This document shows positions 43,699-55,683 of a stretch of DNA of 64,000 nucleotides, in pieces. The translations under genes and the position numbers were made by a program. Origin of the DNA: Paguma larvata (taxonomy: Eukaryota; Chordata; Mammalia; Carnivora; Viverridae); NCBI GenBank assembly GCA_030068075.1, contig CM057835.1, positions 36,321,715 through 36,385,714 of the forward strand, written 5' to 3'. How positions within the stretch are numbered: position 1 is the stretch's first letter; the number at the start of each line of letters is the position of its first letter. Below the pieces are notes generated by a model that was not told the origin of the DNA, did not search any database, and worked only from the letters and a program-made list of their open reading frames with translations.

Positions 43699-43914
43699 AG
43701 GGGCGCCTGGGTGGCTCAGCCAGTTAAGCGTCTGACTTTGGCTCAGGTCATGATCTCCTGGTTCATGAGTTTGAGCCCCACACTGGGCTCTGTGCTGATG
43801 GCTCAGAGCCTGGAGCCTGCTTCAGATTCTGTCTTCTCTCTCTGACCCTCCTCTACTCAAGCTTTGTCTCTTTCTCTCTTTCTCAAAAATAAATTAACAT
43901 TAAAAAAATTTTTT
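43699..43914 (+). mobile_element. CAN-type SINE
   Basis: GGGGCGCCTGGGTGGCTCAG, CTCAGGTCATGATCTCCTGG, CTCAGAGCCTGGAGCCTGCT and CTCAAAAATAAATTAACATT. Confidence 0.96.
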
Positions 43915-45099
43915 AATATGATGAAGCAAATAAAAGTGTGGTTTTAGAAATAACCCTCAAACATTTAATTCTGCTTGAGAGTGGAAGTGGATAGTATTGA
44001 AAATGTATCTGAATTGGACCCTGGTGTACCTCCAGGCCAAGGTCATGGGGGCCCAAGGAGTGAGTAGTGAGACCAAGCACAGAGGAAGAATGATAGTGTT
44101 GGGGCTGGAAAGATGGGCCTTGTACCATGTGAATACAAGACTTGCTCTCTCTACTTCATGGTAGAGTGTAATGAAATGTAGGCAAAAACGCTTCGGGTGT
44201 AGGAGATACTATCTTTTGTCATATTGCATTTAGAGTTTTTATTAAAAAACCAGTTCAGTTATTTTGCCAACAGGAAAACCAAGTAATGTTTAGCAGGTAG
44301 GCAGATCTGAACCATAACACAGGCAATGATTTATGAGAGAAAACCGCATATGAGAAGATGTTCTTCCTGGTATTTGTTTCCTAGGAGCCTGGTTGTTGAA
44401 GGAGCAGACATTGTGAAATTAGAAATTCTTATGCCATATGCTACAATGTTTAGCCTCAAATCAGTCAACCTTGTATCGGGTGCTCTGAGTCAATATAAGA
44501 CGAGTAGTTTATAATCTAGTCAGAGAGAAACATGGAGGGATCGATGAGAAAATAACACAAGGCAGAATTTAACAAAAGGCTTAATTGTGTAGTTCTGGCT
44601 GTTGGCGTGACAAGAATTCAGAGAAAGGCCTGTGTGGTGTTAACAGGTTCCCAAGGAAGTTGGGAAAGATGCTGGCTGGCCCTGGAAGGATGGAGAGAAT
44701 GTGAACAGTGCAAGAGAGAGAATATGCCATCTGGGGGGTGGGGGCAGTGGAACCATGGGCACAGAAGAAGGAGTGCAAACCAAATACACTGAGCACAGGG
44801 CTGGCTGAGGGTTCTGAGCGAGGGGGCTGGGGGATCAGTGTCTGGGATCCGAAAACATCATTTAGCCATCTGGAATAGTTAGTACTAATTCTCAAAAGCC
44901 ATTGGCTACTTAAGTATTTGGTCGTATGAGAAAGAAGCTCTTTGTGAATTCATCCCCATGAGGTACCACCTGAGCGTCATTGGGATGCCAGCTCCATTCT
45001 TCCTGGAAGCTGGTGGGGATGCTTAACAATAATGACACTGTCTCCCACTGGTGAGGATGTTGATGCTAATAATAGCAACTGGGATTGTCAATTGTTGAG
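43915..45099. other. Intergenic DNA, nothing recognised
   Basis: No exon, RNA gene or clear repeat. Parts may be very old repeats. Confidence 0.4.
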
Positions 45100-45597
45100 A
45101 TATCTTGGATTATAATTAAAAAAAAATCACATCCAAGGAACCTTCGAACAGTCACAGATAGCTTCTTCCCTGGTGAATTCAACAAAATATTTGTGGAAGA
45201 AATAAGACACAAAGTCTTCCAGAAAATTGAAGTGAATGGAATATTCCAAACCCAATCTATGATGTCAGCATTACCCTAATGCCAAAACCAGGCAAGGACA
45301 CAAGAAAAAAACTATAGACTAATAACCTTCGTGAACATAGATGTAAAACTGCTTCACAACATTTAGCAAATTGAATCCAACAATATACTGAAAGCATATT
45401 ACATCATAACCGAGTGGAATTTAACCCAAGAATTTAGGGTTGATTTAACATTCAAAAACCACTCAACCAGGGTGGCTCAGTCAGTTAATTTTCCACTCTT
45501 GATTTCGGCTCAGGCCATGATCTCACTGTTTGTAAGCTGGAGTCTGACAGTGCGGAACCTGCTTGGGGTTCTCTTTCCTTCTCTCTCTGCACCTCCC

Positions 45598-45652
<55 letters not shown>

Positions 45653-46010
45653 CTATCTATCTATCTATCTCAAAATAAATAAAAAGTAAAAAAAAAAAAA
45701 ACCCCACTCAATCCAGTTATCCATATTAACAGACTAAAAAGAAAATTGTATGATGGTCTTAATAGACATAGAACGTAATAGATGTAGAACATAATAGATG
45801 TAGACGTAGAACAAGCATTTGATAAAAACCTAACCTCTATTCTTTACTAAAAACTCTCAGCAAAGGAGATATAGAAGGGAACTTCCTCAATGTGACAAAT
45901 GGCATCTATGAAAAACCCACAGCTGACATCACACTTGAAGATGAATGCTCTCCCCCTGGGTCAGGAATAAGACAAGGAAGTCTGCTCTCATTCCTCTGTT
46001 CAACTTTGCG
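45100..46010 (+). mobile_element. L1 ORF2 relic, sense
   Basis: TCCCTGGTGAATTCAACAAA, ATTACCCTAATGCCAAAACC + AGGCAAGGACAC, ACTATAGACTAATAACCTTC, TTAACAGACTAAAAAGAAAA and TCAGGAATAAGACAAGGAAG are sense reverse-transcriptase-region L1 phrases. Broken frame; split by a SINE. Confidence 0.85.
45467..45703 (+). mobile_element. CAN-type SINE with (CT)n(CTAT)n, 5'-truncated
   Basis: Begins CCAGGGTGGCTCAGTCAGTT, about 10 bases short of a full head. The (CT)n at 45604-45650 is followed by CTAT units. CCACTCAA flanks it. Confidence 0.95.
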
Positions 46011-47164
46011 CTACAGACAATGGGGAACTGCAGTGGTTTGTTCCAGCCACCATTTGGCTTGCCCAGTTCTGCATCCCTTGCATGGTTTTGAGAAGCTGTG
46101 TCACTTCTAAACATCTGACAGTTGTGCCCTTTGGGGCGTGGAGTTGGACTAAGGTGTGGATCTTGAGAGCTTTAACTACAAAAACAATGAAGAATGAAGA
46201 GTGTTTTGATACCCTTTAATTGTGATTTAAAAAATCCAGGAAGAATGAACAACTGGTAATAGCCTTAGCCCCTATTATCATTAATAACCATAGGTCTAGT
46301 GGCCCCACATCTGAACCCCTTCCAGGGTTTGGAACCCCCTTCTCTCTACCAAAACCGAAAATGCCAGATCTTCCTTCTTCAAGTCTTCTTTGCTGCTCTG
46401 GCCTGAGTACAGGCCACGGGCTCATCCACCTGATGGCCCCAGCCCAGATTTTGACGCAAAGGGCACTGCAGACAGGAGGCAGGCAGAGGAGGTGGTAGCC
46501 ACCTGCCGTGCCCAGCTATAAATGAAATAGGTGTGTGTGCTACTAAGCAGAGAGCTGACTTGCCTGCAGTGACCCAGGCACTGCCTTGCCCTTGATTCCT
46601 TCTGGATTTTGACTGTTCTGCCAGCTCAGCCTTGCTGCCTGAGTGAAATAACTCCACTCTGGGGCAAGAACTCTTCTTGTAAATTTCTTTCCATCATACA
46701 GTGTCCTTGCTCCAATTCAATCCCTGCATTTGAAGCAGTGTGTCTGCGGCACACACGTGTAAGTCTGTTGTTTTGCATCCATCCAGAGCTGGTCCTGGGC
46801 CTGGCACAGGAAGATGCCAGAAAGTATGTGAATGGAGCACTTCTCACAAAAACAGCAATGTGGGTATGTGTGTATGAACACCATGGAAGATTATATACTC
46901 ATGTTTAAATGGTGTAAGTCCAATTTCAATTAATGGAATTTCATAAAATGACCCAAGACTTTTATAGATGAAAGTGCTCTTAAAATCAGCACTGCTTCAG
47001 AAACGAGGACTTCAAGGTCCGGAACGACTGCATGCTTCACCTGAGAGTTCACTTAGTTTGGCTACTACCATGCTCCACTGCCTCTCCCTTTGCTAAGGGC
47101 ATTTATTTGACAAACACAGTTACACGACAATAAGTTCAATAAAAAAATTCCTTGATCATTTGAA
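46011..47164. other. Intergenic DNA, nothing recognised
   Basis: No exon or RNA gene. Several short open frames lack any recognisable feature. Confidence 0.45.
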
Positions 47165-47760
47165 ATAATTAGAATTTTCATTTGCTGCTGGTGGGAAAGG
47201 GAACTGGTACAATCACTTACCAAAAACTATTTGCCATATCTCCTAAACCATATCCTATGGCCCAGAAGTTCTATTCTAGGTATAATCCAAAAGACACGTG
47301 TACATATGTGCACCAATACGTACCATGTTCATGGCAGCTTAATTCAACAGAGCCAAAAGGCCCTGGGAACAACCCGAATGTCCAGCAGCAGCGTGGATAC
47401 GTGTGGTACATTCTCACAATGGGAAGCTCTACAGCATTGAAAATGGAGCACTGCTATAGGACACAAAAACGAAGGTCACCAAAGAAGAGAGACATAACAG
47501 AAATACAATGTGCATGATTGCATTTGCAAAAACATCAGGTCGAATCTCTGGTGTTAGAAGCCACAATAGTGGTAACCTTTGGGGAGTAGAAGGATTTGGC
47601 AATGGGCATAAAACAGGGGCTTTTAAAGTTGCCAATCATGTTCTATCTTTTGGCCTGGATTACCAATATGTTTACTTTGTAAAAATTATCTGACTGTACA
47701 CTTATGATTCTTATACTTTCTTGTGTGTGAGTTAAGTTTTAACGAAATATTTTAAAAACC
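47165..47760 (+). mobile_element. Old L1 3' relic, sense
   Basis: CATTTGCTGCTGGTGGGAAA, CCATATCCTATGGCCCAGAA + GTTCTATTC, CAATACGTACCATGTTCATG, GGAACAACCCGAATGTCCAG and a 3' end with TTTGGGGAGTAGAAGG follow sense L1M order. Diverged. Confidence 0.8.
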
Positions 47761-47769
47761 TCTGAAAAC

Positions 47770-47945
47770 TTAGGTAAACAAGGTCAGTTAATTTATTTTA
47801 CAGATAAGGAAACTGAAGTCGAAAAGTCACAAGACTTAAAACTGAAGTCCTTAATCAGTCAAACTGAAGTTCCCAAAGTCCACACACTGAAGCACATGTC
47901 TTTGGTCCCTAGATGCCCACTCTGGCCCAACCACCAGGTATCTGT
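47770..47945 (-). mobile_element. Probable MIR fragment, antisense
   Basis: TTTATTTTACAGATAAGGAA + ACTGAAGTC, then AAGTCACAAGACTTAAAACT resembles a reverse MIR core. Weak. Confidence 0.45.
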
Positions 47946-47966
47946 AATGATTTTGGACATACTTCT

Positions 47967-48213
47967 TTTTTATAGATTTTTAAAAATTTAAATCTTTTAA
48001 AAAAGATTTAAAAAATCTCTCTCATTTTTGAGAGAGAGAAAGAAAAAAAAAGTGTGAGTGGGGAAGGGGTAGAGAGAGAGGGAAAAGAGAATCTCAAGTA
48101 GGCTCTTTTTCTGACAGCAGAGAGCCCGAGGTAGGGCTAGAACTCATCAACTATGAGATCACAGCCCGAGCCAAAGTTGGATACTCAACTGACTGAGCCA
48201 CCCAGGATCCCAA
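47967..48213 (-). mobile_element. CAN-type SINE with 16-bp TSD
   Basis: TTTTGGACATACTTCT (47951-47966) recurs with one mismatch at 48214-48229. Diverged body with a long T/A-rich tail. Confidence 0.93.
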
Positions 48214-48545
48214 TTTTAGACATACTTCTAATACCTTTGGGGATCCATCACTTTAGTCCACAGCATATTAGAAACAGAAAATCTTCTAAATACATGGATG
48301 TGCTGGAAGAGATGTCTAAAGCCGACCCTGTAACAGCAGAAATGAAAATCAGAAGGCCAGAATTCAAACTGTGCATTGGTTCAGGGCCATTTAGTACAGG
48401 GAAAATGCCTTATCCACCAGTTACAACATATGAGAACTTGCTTGTGTTAGAGCAGAGTGCAAATGTTCAGATGTTTAATTCACCGATGATTCCCAATCCT
48501 TATGAAAAGTTCAGATTCTTACTGCAAGTAGGTGGAACGAAATAG
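48214..48545 (+). pseudogene. Protein-like open frame of unknown origin, ending in TAG at 48543-48545
   Basis: Past the SINE the plus frame reads without a stop for about 110 codons; the first possible ATG outside the SINE is at 48294. The last 85 residues have ordinary protein composition: SSKYMDVLEEMSKADPVTAE, then KIRRPEFKLCIGSGPF, and a C-terminal NPYEKFRFLLQVGGTK. There is no repeat bias, unlike the other long frames here. I do not recognise a parent. It could be an exon-like remnant of a processed pseudogene, a transposon fragment or chance. No splice sites, poly(A) tail or promoter are evident. Confidence 0.3.
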
Positions 48546-51500
48546 AACATTTCAGAAAGAGCTCCACAAGAGTCTCAGGGAGTTGCTAAGGCAAGAGGCC
48601 AGAAGCCACTCCGCACACAGGTCCAGGGACTGGGCTCAAAGGAGCCGAGGCAGGAATGAAGCCAGACTGGATTGGGGGGCAGCCCTCTAAGAAGGGGTGG
48701 AGGGCAGGGCAGCTGGGTTTGGTCACAACCCAACCAAGTACCCCAATGAGAGTTAAAGGAAGGACAGAGATCAGTCACAGTGCATCCTAAGTAGTTTGAG
48801 ACTTTATAGAATGAACGGTTTTCTAAAAAAACTGAGAGTGCAATGTTCCATTCCTTGCTCTTTGAAACAATGGCAGGTAGAAGCTTCGTCAGCAAGCCTG
48901 GCTTCCCCGGGACAAGGTAGGGGGTGGGGGCTTCTGTGTCCCACAGGACTCTGTCGTCCTCTCCACTGTACCTACCACCAGGGAAGAAGATGTCTGACAC
49001 CATCCTTTTGCTCAGAATCAGTCTCCCTCGCTTGGCTGGCCATGGCCTCTTTTGGCCCTGCCCCCTGTCCCCAGGGCTGAGGCACACGCTAGGAGTTGGA
49101 CTGGTTGGTTCACCTGCCCTGTCTTGTGAGGACACGGAGGACAGGGAGTGATGGGCGCCCGGAGGAAGACCCAGCCTCTCAGAGTCTTACGAAGATTTCT
49201 TTCTGAGCTTAGAAAATTAACATCTCTGAGCCTCCATACCATCTCTGTTTTATTCCACAAGCAACTGCCCCCAGCGGTTTTGGACTGACTTTTTCCAGTA
49301 CTTTCTCAATGTGCAAGTACAGCTGGTGGAAACAAAATGTCACATGTGAATAAAAACAAAAATTAACAACATAGCACAGAGTTAGGAATCCTGTGACACA
49401 GGGCATGGGTGGGGGGGGAGCGATGGGAGCAGGCTGACAATTTAAGAAGGCAGGTGTTGTCACAGCTTGGGGATTAGCAAATTTGAGGTTTAGGGAGACC
49501 AAAATAGGGAGGGAATCTCAGAGATGGGAGAATTATAGTAATTATAATTATTTTCTTTCTTTCTGGTATGCACAGAGTAAAATAATAATTCATTTTAAGT
49601 AATGGGTGGGTCCTCTGGTAAGAAAGGAGGGAGGGACCAGTGCTCAGAGAGGGGAATGTTCACCAGGGCTGGTTGCAGGGATGAGGAAAATACTATCCTG
49701 GGAGCATGATCCTGGGACTCAGAATTAAAGGTAAGCACCCCACTGTTTAAGAAAACCTTCGTCAGCCTTTTGGGGCCATATTTGTAATGTTAAATTAGTG
49801 TTTACATAACAGGCATAGACTTAATAAGTAATTCCAGGCACTATAAGCGCTGTTCAAACTATTTTCCCTCATTCAGACTTTGCACGGTGATATTAACTGC
49901 TGAGAGGTCAAACTTCAGAGAGGAAATGACTCGAGCCTCGGTCCACCAGGTGTGGCTGTGCAAGAGGCACAAAACCTGACTCGAGGGGTTGCCACTCACA
50001 CAGGGGTGACGTAAAATGTGCATCGTGGAGTTGGGCTGTACCCAACCTGCCCAAGTGTACGTGGGCTGCTGTGGTAGGCCTTTGGCACTGCCTGGAAGTT
50101 TCTCACGGGCTCCTTCTCAGCCCTTTCTCGTGATACTGTTAAACACTGGCTTTTCCAAAGTTTCCTAAGACTCTTCCCAAGCCTCTGCCCCTGTCACTTC
50201 ACCTAACAGGTGACGCTACCTCCCCTTCACTGAGAAAACCCAGTCTAAGAGATGGAAATCACATTATCTTCCTAGTACTTAATCCAAAACTGGGTCTCTA
50301 CCTCACCGGCCTTTCCCTGTCCCTCCTCCCTTCAGCTTCAGGCGAAGCCGGAGCTCTCTTTGCCTCACTCGTGCTCATTATCTGATGCCTTCTCAGTAAC
50401 AGGGGAGTCACTTGGACCACACTAGTGGTCACGCCCTTCCGCAATGAACAAGGAGTCTATGGAGACCGGGATATGCGTCCCCCTGGGTCCATGCCACCCC
50501 TCTTGTAGGACATGCTCTGGGTTCTGGGGACCCCGAAATCTCCTGTCCAGATGGCCCTGTGGGCCTCTTCCCCAGATCCAATGTATAGAACCCCAGTTGG
50601 AGGCATGGTAAGGAGGAAGCTGTTCACGAGGGTGGGGTAGATGGATGAAGTTGAGTGTTTGGGTTTCCACACGTGTGCACGTATTGCCTCACGATGCCCA
50701 GTGCAGCAAGGGGTGGAAGGGAGCAGGTTGAAGGCTCTCCCCATCCTACCATATCTGGGGCAGAACTCCAAGGAATCTGAGAATACCAAATCCAACTCTG
50801 GCCCTCTGAGTTATGAAGGTACGTTTGCCAAGATAGAATGTATTTCGTTTTATAGTCTAGTAGCTTGATTTGTATATTTAAATCTCAAGACACGTGGGAT
50901 GGAGGCTTTCATGTGTATTCTTGCCCTGGACCCTGCAAAGGTTAGGGTCAGGCTTATTTTCAATCACTCATTTTTCCCCCTGCTTGTAAATATCTCCATG
51001 CATCTGTCAGGGGAAAAATAAGCAAACAACTGTGTGAACAAAGCTCCCTCCCTCCCAGCCCCTTTGCCCTGGCTCTCTCCTTCTACACAATGCTTGTTTA
51101 AATAACGAGGCGCTCAGTGGATCATCCCTGCGGGTCTGCAATGCTTGGAAAACAGTGACGAAGAAGACACTGTCTCTGCCCAAACGTGCTACTACTTGCA
51201 GGCCTTTACCACACCATGTAGTAAGATCTGTGATGGAGGAAACCATCACAGAATGTGAATGCCTCCTTGTCGTGACATGTCGCTTGGTTTAAAGAGTGAG
51301 ACTAGAGATTACAGAAGGTTCCTGATAGATGAAACAACAGGGAAAAGTTCGACTCCAACCCGGCCCAGGAGAATGCTACTCCACACTCTGGAGAGGATGA
51401 CCGCGACCTTCGAGGGGCTCCAGCACCTTCTCGTGGCAGTGGGTTTCTCTGAGGCCACACATCCCCACAGTTCAGAAATGCACTGCACACTCTACTGCCT

Positions 51501-52655
51501 CTTGTGGTGGCTGCGCATTGGAGAAGTTGAGGGTCTTGACTGTAGCTTCGATGTTTCTTCACGTCACCAAGGAGTCCCCGCATCAACTAGAGCAGTGAGC
51601 AGTGACCGCATCACACTTCACACAAGTTCCCAAGAGAAGATGGGCAGTGCGTCTTCTGTCCAGTAGCATGATCTCAGATATTCACTGTTTCCTGAGATTT
51701 TTCGAGATGGTGATATGGGTGCATCAAACGATATGGGATAGCTTAAGAAGCATATTATGCATTTTTAATCATTAAGAGTTAACTGGGATCAAGACTCTGG
51801 CTGAGGCTGCTTCCTTGGCAGGGCCCAGTGAGGGCATGAGCACTCCTGTGGGGGCTCCAGCAGCTCTTGCTGAAGGAAGTGTGGCACTGGTGAGGGACAC
51901 AGGAGCGGCAGGTCCCAGCAAGGAGGCTGGAGAGGAAATACATGAGAGGGCTCACATTGCAGCAGAGGTGAGACACGCCCTGCAAGTTCTCAGGAATAAC
52001 TAGGGAGGAGACTTGGGGAAGGCCCCACTTCAACACGCAAGCTAGCAGGTCATGGATGACCGGTGTTAATTTATCTTTAGCAGTAGGTGTGGGAGCACGA
52101 GTTATACATGCAGCAGATGCATAGAGTCCCAACATGTGCCAACGCCGCAGTGCCCCAGGTGCTCCCAAGGTGGACGTGGGAGGTTTCTCCCCACCTCAAA
52201 GCTTCTGCTCCTTGGAGCGGATGTCCTCCCACCTTCCACTCACTCTCCTTGCTGTTATCATCTGTTGGTGCTCTGTGGCTCAGTCCTTGAGGACTCTGGC
52301 AACTGAGTTCATATGCAGCTGAGAAGACAAATATAAGGTCTCTCTTCTATCTCTATCCTTGTCTCCATCCTCAGGGCTTGGCATGTAACACATAATCAAC
52401 AGGTCCTAGATGACCGAGACTGATAGAAACATGGAACAAGAGATTTTAACCAGACCACAGGGATACGGGAGTCTGGGGATGGGGTGGGGCGGAAGCATAT
52501 CAGCCAAGATACGAAGAGTGGGTGGAAGTAAATGAGACCAGAGGAGGGTGGCGGCTAGGGGAGAAAAGCCGCTTCCAAGAATAAGCAGGAGCAGTATGTG
52601 TCGAGGCCTGAGGGAGGAGGGAGCCGGCTGATCAGTGTTAACTGACAGAAGGGAA
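48546..52655. other. Intergenic DNA, nothing firmly recognised
   Basis: 49840-49990 may be an old antisense MIR. A 186-codon minus-strand frame (48575-49135) and a 135-codon plus-strand frame (51259-51666) have no features that I can identify. No RNA gene seen. Confidence 0.45.
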
Positions 52656-53460
52656 AACGGAATAGAAATGAAGACAGCTGGGTGAGAGGCAAGGCTGGAG
52701 ACATGGATGGGCAGGTCCCTGGAGGACTTTGAAACCATGTTATGGACACTGGACTTCATTGTACAAAACATAAGAAGCCACTGAAGGGATTCAAGTAGAG
52801 GGTGAGATCTAAATATGCACATCTGTATTGTCAAAGAGGCCACCTGGAACCCCGAATGGTGACTGGGTTGGAGGGACCAAAGGTGGAATCAGGGAGACAA
52901 ATAAGGTGATGAGGGAGTCTGAGAGACAGAGATGACGCCTGGTGTAGGATTATGGTGTGAAGGTGGATGAAGGAGAGGAGTCAAAGGTGGCTACCAGGTT
53001 TTTGGTTTGAACAACTGGCAGATAATGTGGCATATACCGAGAGAAAAGACTGAGAAGGAACACATTTTAGAGGATCAAAGTGGATGATAAATTCTGTTTT
53101 TCCTATACAGAGTGTGAGATCCTGTAAGCATCTTGAGTTTGTATCTGGGTGGGCAATTTTATATCTGGGTATGCACCTTTGGAGAAAGATCTGTGCAGCA
53201 GAAGCAAACCTGAAAGTGGTCTATATTTGGATGGCACCTGAGGCTTGAGGAGTTAGAGAAAGGGCTGGGATAAGTCCAGACTGAGGAGGACAAAAAGACT
53301 TTGACAAAGCACCAAGAACTCTGAGTGTCTCAGGAGCGAGCAGGGAGACCCTGGCTCATTATTAGAATCTCCTGGGAAACTTCGAAAATATGTATCTGCT
53401 GGGGAAATAGCACTATACAACCTGTATTTTGAAAAACTGTTAGTAGGACTAGAAACCATT
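52656..53460 (+). mobile_element. Ancient interspersed repeat, family not named
   Basis: GGAGGACTTTGAAACCATGT, AAGAAGCCACTGAAGGGATT, GAGTCAAAGGTGGCTACCAG + GTTTTTGG and CAACTGGCAGATAATG match a pattern I know from many mammalian loci but cannot assign. 54010-54300 looks like a second piece. 53345-53400 (GCTCATTATTAGAATCTCCT + GGGAAAC) resembles a MER5-type hAT fragment. Confidence 0.45.
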
Positions 53461-55199
53461 TGGTAGAAGATGATGATGGTAAGAGAGAGAACAAGTGGTT
53501 AGGAAAGAGGAAAATAAAAGGATGGTGCGTTCCAGATCCTAAGGGAAGGGTTTCAGGAAGAAGGGCTCAGCCAAGATCAAGACTGAATTCAACGGGAAGA
53601 CAGATGGCGGTGCATCCACTTGCCTGACACCTTAAAAGTACAGAATTGGTATTTGAACTCCATAAACATTTACCAAGGGATTACAGGAAGGAGCCCAACA
53701 GAGTCTCTGGTGCTCAAAGCCCTCAGCGAAGGGGGGCGGCAGGGGAGAAAGAGGCAAAGGAGGGTGCCCTAGATGGCAGAAAGCTTTTTGCTGGAAGTAG
53801 CATCTGAACTGAGGCAAAGAGCTAAGCATTCCTGGGAGATGAAATAATGAAAACGAAAGTATGATGAGTTACAACAACCTCCAGTTTAGGAAATAGAGTT
53901 AGTCCCTGGATGGAGCAAAGGGAATTAAGTGTTTGGAATTAAGCAGGAGAAGTGGGGGCAGAGCCCAGTTATCTGCCAAGATAAAGATTCTTTGGATTCC
54001 CCCTGTAGGTAAAAGGACCTTGAAGAATACAAGAAATCAATGTCATGATTAGATTTGTGATTCAGACGGCGCATTCTGGCAGCCAGTGTGAGGGAACGGC
54101 TTGGGGTCAGGAAGGATTAAGAAAAGAAGGAAGCCCCAACTTCCACCAGGAGGCTGTTGCAGGGACGCAGATGAAGGAGGATGGAGTCCTCAGGGTAGGA
54201 GTAAAGGAAAGAAGTGAGCCGAGAAGGTGGGACAGCAGAGAGAGGGGCTTTGGGTCAATACCTAATTTCTGGCTTTGGTGACTGGTTGGAGGGGTCAGTC
54301 ACTGAGATAAAGAATAAGGAAGACTAGGTTTAGATGAGGACAGGGTGGCAACTGGGTCATGGGAGAGACCATTTTAACACTGGTAGGACATTCCTTTCTC
54401 CAAAGGAGAAAAGATATCGGTAACACTACAGCTAGTTTCCCTAACTGTTCGTCCTTACACCTACCTTGTTATGCAGCCTATTTCCTTCAAATTTCCAGAT
54501 TCATACATATACCTTTCCTGTTCGCTTCAACTAGTTACTGCAGGGCATTTGTTCATTTATGAATTACTTCATTAAAAACAAAATTTGTGCCAATGACTTG
54601 CTTGCAAGGCAGTATGACCGGGGAAAGGGAAGTGAACAAAAGATAACTAGCCTTCACCTCATATAACTTGCATTCTAGCAGGAGACAAAAAAGACAGGGT
54701 TTAACCAACTCCTTACAATCCATGTATTATATGGCAAATAATGGGGGCGGGGGGAGGGTCAGGATCGAAATTCATAATCAGGTTTTAGCAGATCTGTGAA
54801 TTTTCTGAAATCCGAATGTAAAATTCTGTCTACACCTGTATACATTTGGCGGGGGCGAGGAAGACACTTACATTCTCAAAGGGATCTGGTGTTCCTAAAA
54901 GGTTAAAAATCACTCTACCCTTCCAGTCCATTTGGACAACCAATGAAGACACACAAGTTTCTTCCACAAGAGAAGGCCGAGACCAAGGGGAATGCCAGCA
55001 GCACTGTTCAGTCTGTTCAGTCCACTCAGAGCAACCCTACCTTTACTCTCATACATTAATATTATCAACTATTAATTACTCCTTTCTTCTGACAACGTGA
55101 GGAAAGGCAACACACGGTTACTAATACAACCCAGTGTTTGAAAAAAGATGGAGATCTTGTGTTCCTCAGTCACTGCGGATTTCCAAGCACGTGCCCGGG
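53461..55199. other. Intergenic DNA upstream of INO80C
   Basis: Mostly old, unclassifiable sequence. 54610-54720 may be an L2-like relic. No second promoter or divergent exon is recognised. Confidence 0.4.
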
Positions 55200-55426
55200 T
55201 TCAGAGCGCCTGAGTTAGCAGCAGTCGCCTGGCTGACACCATCCAGCCCCCACGGAATGGACTGCTCCGACCTCCGCCGTTTTCATTTAGCCGAAAAAAG
55301 TCCGCGAACGCGCTGGGAGTCCAGGCCGGATTTTCACAGAAGAAGGCGGAAGTAACAGCGAGCCGGAAGTTCCAAAGACTGCACAGAGAAGGTGGGGGTG
55401 GGGGAGGAGGAAGACTCGGGGTAGGG

Positions 55427-55582
55427 ATGGCGGCTCAAATTCCAATTGTGGCCACCACTTCCACTCCGGGGATAGCCCGCAACAGCAAGAAGAGGCCAGC
55501 TAGTCCATCCCACAACGGCGGCAGCGCTGGGGGTTATAGCGCCAGTAAGAGGAAAAAAGTGTCGGGCTCCAGCTTTTCGCAG
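55427..55582 (+). CDS. INO80C: INO80C first coding exon (INO80 complex subunit C / IES6), N-terminal 52 codons
   Basis: The exon runs from an ATG to a CAG|GTATGC splice donor and ends in phase 0 after exactly 52 codons. The peptide starts MAAQIPIVATTSTPG and continues through a basic KKRPASPSHN segment to a Gly/Ser/Lys-rich stretch ending SSFSQ. I recognise this as the N-terminus of INO80C, a nuclear protein of about 190 residues. INO80C (yeast Ies6) pairs with the actin-related protein ARP5 in the INO80 ATP-dependent nucleosome remodeller; its conserved YL1_C domain is C-terminal and lies outside this window. The visible part is the disordered, basic N-terminal tail. It differs from the human protein as I remember it at a handful of residues, mostly in the Gly/Ser/Lys stretch. 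The ATG context is GTAGGGATGG (G at +4, G at -3), and no in-frame ATG lies between it and the CpG-island promoter. If the donor is not used, the frame stays open to 55876, but those 98 residues are GC-rich intron translation. No other INO80C exon is recognised before 64,000. Confidence 0.93.
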
Positions 55583-55625
55583 GTATGCTATCGCACGCGT
55601 AGACTGTGCGTGCGCGGGGCCGTGT

Positions 55626-55683
55626 GGGGCGGAGCGAGGGCGCGTGCGCAGGGCCGGGCGGGGCGGAGCGAGGGCGCGTGCGC
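55626..55683 (+). repeat. 34-bp-spaced tandem duplication with GC box and NRF1-like motif
   Basis: The 23-base block GGGGCGGAGCGAGGGCGCGT + GCG occurs at 55626 and again at 55660 without a mismatch. Each copy holds an Sp1-type GC box and an NRF1-like GCGCGTGCGC core. It begins about 45 bases inside INO80C intron 1, within the CpG island. Confidence 0.85.

Noticed and set aside
48575..49135. 186-codon minus-strand open frame
   Set aside because: No recognisable domain, Pro/Leu/Ser-biased ends and no promoter or splice signals. Less convincing than the neighbouring plus-strand frame.
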